From NCBI GenBank assembly GCA_938004375.1, contig CALKWH010000380.1, forward strand, positions 1-8,335: 8,335 bases of DNA. Reading direction: 5' to 3'. How positions within the stretch are numbered: position 1 is the first letter of the stretch; each line of letters opens with the position of its first letter. The position numbers were made by a program, and so were the translations under genes. Below the pieces are notes generated by a model. It had not been told where the DNA came from. It worked only from the letters and a program-made list of their open reading frames with translations, and did not search any database. This DNA comes from an uncultured Pseudomonadota bacterium. Lineage in GTDB: Bacteria > Myxococcota_A > Polyangia > HGW-17. Positions 5,796 through 8,335 of the stretch are shown piece by piece.

Positions 5796-5832
5796 CCCGT
5801 CGAATTTCATTCTCGACACGAGTGGCGAATCC

Positions 5833-7443
5833 ATGGCACAGCTGATCATTCTCTCGCAGGAACCGCAACAGACCCACGAACTCAAGGATTTCACCACCAT
5901 CGGCCGCATGCCGCGCAACACGGTCCAGATCCTGGACCGCATCCTCTCCAAGGTGCACGCGCAGGTCGTCCGACTGAAGGACGGGAGCTATATCCTCAAG
6001 GACCTGGGTAGCCTCAACGGTACCTACGTCAACGGGGTGCGCGTCAGCGAGGTCCAGCTCAAGAACGGTGACGAGATCAGCATGGGCGCCACCCTGCTGC
6101 GCTATGTCGAGGTCGCCTCGGCACCGGTCACCCCCGACGTCCTCGTGTCCCAGGACGCCGTCTCCTCCGAGATCCACCAGACCATGACAGCCGAGGCCGG
6201 CAACTTCATGCCCGAGGCCTCGATCAACAACGAGCAGGTCCTGCGCCAGGACTACGAGCGCCTGCGCGTCGGCCACGAGGTCGCCACCTACCTGGGCGTC
6301 GAGGCCGACCTGTACACCCTGCTCGGCAAGATCCTGGACAAGATCTTCGAGATCTTCCGCTGCGACCGCGGCATCATCTTTCTGCCCGACGGCCAGGGCG
6401 AGCTCAAGCCGGCCGTGTCCCGTCACCGCAACCAGGCGCCGGGCCAGTCCGAGAACATCGTGGTCTCCCGCACCGTGCTGCGCGACGTCGCCGAGCGCAA
6501 GCAGGCCGTGCTCTCCTCGGACGCCTCCATGGACGCGCGCTTCAACGCCGCCCGCTCCATCATCATCCAGGGCATCCGCTCCACGATGTGCGTGCCCATG
6601 CTCTACGGCGACGAGCTGCTGGGCATCGTCTACCTCGACTCCCAGCTCGCCACCGGCGCCTTCGGCAAGAAGGATCTCCAGTTGCTCACGGGCATCGCCT
6701 CCCAGGCGGGCGTGGCCATCGCCAACACCAACCTGATCCGCCGCATCGAGGGCGAGACCAAGACCCGCGCCCAGTTCGAGAAACTGCTGAGCCCCAACCT
6801 CGTGGACCAGATCGTCGACGGCAAGCTCTCCTTCGATCAGGAAGGGCAGCAGAAGCCCGTCACCATGCTCTTCTCCGACATCCGTGGCTTCACCTCCATG
6901 AGCGAGAACATGGAAGCGCGCGAGATCGTCAACATGCTCAACACGTACTTCGAGGTGATGGTGGACATCATCTTCCGCTACGAGGGCACGCTGGACAAGT
7001 TCGTCGGCGACGAGATCATGGCCCTGTTCGGCGCCCCGGTGACGATCCACGAGGGGCCGCGCAAGGCCGTCGAGTGCGCCGTCGAGATGATCGCCTCCCT
7101 CGAGGTCTACAACATCTCCCGCGTCGCCGAGGGCAAGAAACCCATCGCCATCGGCATCGGCATCAACACCGGCGAGGTCGTCTGCGGCGCGCTGGGCAGC
7201 TCCAAGACCATGCAGTACACGGTCATCGGCGACCCCGTGAACCTCGCCGCCCGCCTTTGCTCGTACGCCAAGGCCAACGAGGTCATCATTGGCGAGAACA
7301 CCTTCCAATACGTGAAGGACTACTTCAACTACGAGGCTCGCGAGCCCATCTCCGTCAAGGGCAAGGCCCAGCCCGTGAACGTTTACAACATCCTGTCCGT
7401 GCGCACCCCCGCCCACGAGACGATGGTCCCCCTCCCGCGCTGA
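5833..7443 (+). CDS. FHA-GAF class IIIb adenylate cyclase
   Basis: 536 residues, soluble, converting ATP to cAMP. FHA domain about 5-92: GR (24-25), SKVH (39-42), DLGSLNGTYVNG (57-68), which in the family binds phosphothreonine peptides. GAF domain about 155-300, with typical DARF (234-237) and CVPMLYGDELLGIVYLDS (253-270); I see no NKFDE cyclic-nucleotide motif, so its ligand is unknown. Class III cyclase domain about 340-505: metal Asp349 (FSDIRGF) and Asp393 (VGDEIMALFG), adenine-specifying Lys389 and Thr463, transition-state Asn470 and Arg474 in VNLAAR. The Lys/Thr pair marks class IIIb (as in cyanobacterial CyaB1), a group known for bicarbonate stimulation, and argues against GTP as substrate. 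All catalytic residues are present. ATG 5833 is chosen because the FHA domain begins directly after it; its ribosome site is weak (GAGTGG). A GTG at 5734 would add 33 unrelated residues. It shares frame and probably transcript with the prepilin peptidase gene 15 bases downstream. Confidence 0.95.
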   Translation: MAQLIILSQEPQQTHELKDFTTIGRMPRNTVQILDRILSKVHAQVVRLKDGSYILKDLGSLNGTYVNGVRVSEVQLKNGDEISMGATLLRYVEVASAPVTPDVLVSQDAVSSEIHQTMTAEAGNFMPEASINNEQVLRQDYERLRVGHEVATYLGVEADLYTLLGKILDKIFEIFRCDRGIIFLPDGQGELKPAVSRHRNQAPGQSENIVVSRTVLRDVAERKQAVLSSDASMDARFNAARSIIIQGIRSTMCVPMLYGDELLGIVYLDSQLATGAFGKKDLQLLTGIASQAGVAIANTNLIRRIEGETKTRAQFEKLLSPNLVDQIVDGKLSFDQEGQQKPVTMLFSDIRGFTSMSENMEAREIVNMLNTYFEVMVDIIFRYEGTLDKFVGDEIMALFGAPVTIHEGPRKAVECAVEMIASLEVYNISRVAEGKKPIAIGIGINTGEVVCGALGSSKTMQYTVIGDPVNLAARLCSYAKANEVIIGENTFQYVKDYFNYEAREPISVKGKAQPVNVYNILSVRTPAHETMVPLPR

Positions 7444-7458
7444 AATTTTCCGACTCCA

Positions 7459-8292
7459 ATGGAATTCGCCGAGCTCCCCGGATGGTACTGGCCCACGCTG
7501 GCCTTCGCCTGGGGCGCGATTTGGGGGAGCTTCGGCAACGTCGTCATCTACCGGCTGCCCCGCGGGCTCTCGGTGGTGCATCCCCCCTCGGCCTGCCCCG
7601 CCTGCGGCGCCCGTATCCGCCCCTGGCACAACCTGCCCGTGGTGTCCTATCTGTGGCTGCGGGGGCGTTGCGCCGCCTGCCGGGCTCCGTTCTCCGCGCG
7701 CTACGCCTTGGTCGAGGGCCTCTGCGGGCTCCTCGCCGTCGGTGTTTATTTGCACTTCAACGCCGCGGGCGCCTTCACCCCGTCGGCCCTGGTCCAGGCC
7801 ACGGGTCTCTTCTTCTTTCTCTGGCTGCTCGTGGTGCTCGCCGGCATCGACTGGGACACGTTCATCCTGCCCGACACCCTCACCCTGGGGGGTACTGCCG
7901 TGTTCGCAATATTCGCATGGGGGTCGAATTATTCCAGTCTCAGTGAAATCCTCTGGGGCGCCGGCGCAGGGTTTTTGTCCTTTGCCACTGTGGCCTTCCT
8001 GTATAAAATGATCCGCGGACGCGAGGGGCTCGGTCTGGGCGACGCCAAGCTCCTGGCGCTCATCGGAGCGGTTCTCGGGCCGCTCGCCCTGGTCCCGCTG
8101 GTCCTCGCGGCGGCCGTGCAGGGTCTGCTCGTGGCCTTGATTTTCCTTGTGTTCCGGCTGCGCCGCGAGCCCCCGACGCCGTACCGGGGCATCTCCGAGG
8201 CCGACCCCGAGTTCGACGAACTGTTCCGCACGCCGCCCGGCTCGTGGATGCTCACGCCCATGCCGTTCGGCCCGTTTCTCTCGCTCGCGGCC
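7459..8292 (+). CDS. pilD: type IV prepilin peptidase / N-methyltransferase (3' end cut)
   Basis: 278 codons visible. PilD/GspO-type inner-membrane aspartyl peptidases cleave and usually methylate type IV prepilins or type II secretion pseudopilins. Seen: GSFGNVVIYRLPRG (23-36); two zinc-type pairs, Cys46/Cys49 and Cys71/Cys74, enclosing RIRPWHNLPVVSYLWLRGRC (52-71), the N-terminal domain linked to methyltransferase activity; catalytic Asp131 (GIDWDTFILPD) and Asp195 (GLGLGDAKLL); multiple hydrophobic helices; and MPFGPFL (268-274). The two Asp are 64 residues apart, the same as in Vibrio TcpJ (125/189). A soluble insert at about 235-265 precedes the last helix. The frame then runs straight into adapter, so the last helix and stop are missing. 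No Shine-Dalgarno is visible before ATG 7459, which suggests translational coupling to the cyclase. pilD versus gspO cannot be decided, as no pilus or secretion genes are in view. Confidence 0.93.
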
Positions 8293-8335
8293 AGATCGGA
8301 AGAGCACACGTCTGAACTCCAGTCACCGAATACGA
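8293..8335 (+). other. Illumina TruSeq index (P7-side) adapter (non-biological)
   Basis: AGATCGGAAGAGCACACGTC begins at 8293, and the standard 34-base adapter part ends at 8326. Then CGAATACG (8327-8334) fits an 8-base sample index, and A8335 fits the first base of the following P7 sequence. In the prepilin peptidase frame it translates to the well-known artefact peptide RSEEHTSELQSP. It is untrimmed library sequence. Confidence 0.98.

Noticed and set aside
5734..5832. GTG start 33 codons upstream for the cyclase
   Set aside because: The extra residues are not part of the FHA domain, and the region holds the candidate promoter and hairpin; ATG 5833 starts directly before the FHA fold.
7444..7470. 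Imperfect inverted repeat TTTTCC/GGAATT between cyclase and peptidase as a terminator
   Set aside because: The pairing is only four to six bases with a mismatch, it includes the next start codon, and no T tract follows.
6588..7946. 452-codon plus-strand frame spanning the cyclase-peptidase junction
   Set aside because: Arg/His-rich shadow in a different frame from two well-supported genes.
5713..8307. 864-codon minus-strand open frame beginning MLFRSGRE
   Set aside because: It starts inside the right adapter and is antisense to the cyclase and prepilin peptidase; its His/Val/Asp/Gly-rich text is the reverse complement of their codons.
7929..8309. Minus-strand frame beginning MCSSDL
   Set aside because: The first residues are translated adapter, a known artefact, and the remainder is antisense to the prepilin peptidase.

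Overview
The insert (47-8292) is a high-GC bacterial fragment with Illumina library adapter sequence at both ends (1-46 and 8293-8335), so both physical ends are artificial and the outermost genes are cut. The source looks like a Gram-negative, probably deltaproteobacterial or Myxococcota-like lineage. The grounds are a predicted outer-membrane protein and periplasmic proteins, an Asp/Ala/His/Pro-rich linker behind a Tat signal, an FHA-GAF-adenylate cyclase, a type IV prepilin peptidase, and a tRNA without an encoded CCA end. This placement is inference from gene content, not a phylogenetic result.

Left part, 47-4609. A cut, unrecognised minus-strand gene (47-195) is divergent from a tightly packed plus-strand run of four genes: an inositol-phosphate/phosphocholine cytidylyltransferase-like nucleotidyltransferase (414-1124), a small predicted outer-membrane beta-barrel (1127-1717), a periplasmic substrate-binding-like protein (1739-2521), and a membrane hybridless histidine kinase (2525-4609). 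Gaps are 2, 21 and 3 bases, so the run is probably co-transcribed. The last three genes look like a sensory module spanning outer membrane, periplasm and inner membrane. No response regulator is in the window. The 218-base divergent spacer (196-413) holds no promoter I would defend.

Middle, 4614-5832. A Tat-exported molybdopterin oxidoreductase of the sulfite oxidase/MsrP type runs on the minus strand, tail-to-tail with the kinase with only 4 bases between. Its upstream region is a compact divergent promoter region. A minus-strand promoter serves the oxidoreductase and a near-consensus plus-strand promoter (TTGACA, 17-base spacer, TATAAA) serves a tRNA-Ala(GGC). The two -35 boxes lie inside the arms of an 11-bp perfect inverted repeat. 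The rest of the spacer up to 5832 holds a weak terminator-like hairpin and a candidate promoter for the next gene.

Right part, 5833-8292. An FHA-GAF-class IIIb adenylate cyclase gene is followed 15 bases later, in the same reading frame, by a prepilin peptidase gene (PilD/GspO type). The right adapter cuts the peptidase inside its conserved C-terminal PFGPFL motif. The pair suggests a link between cAMP signalling and type IV pilus or type II secretion biogenesis.
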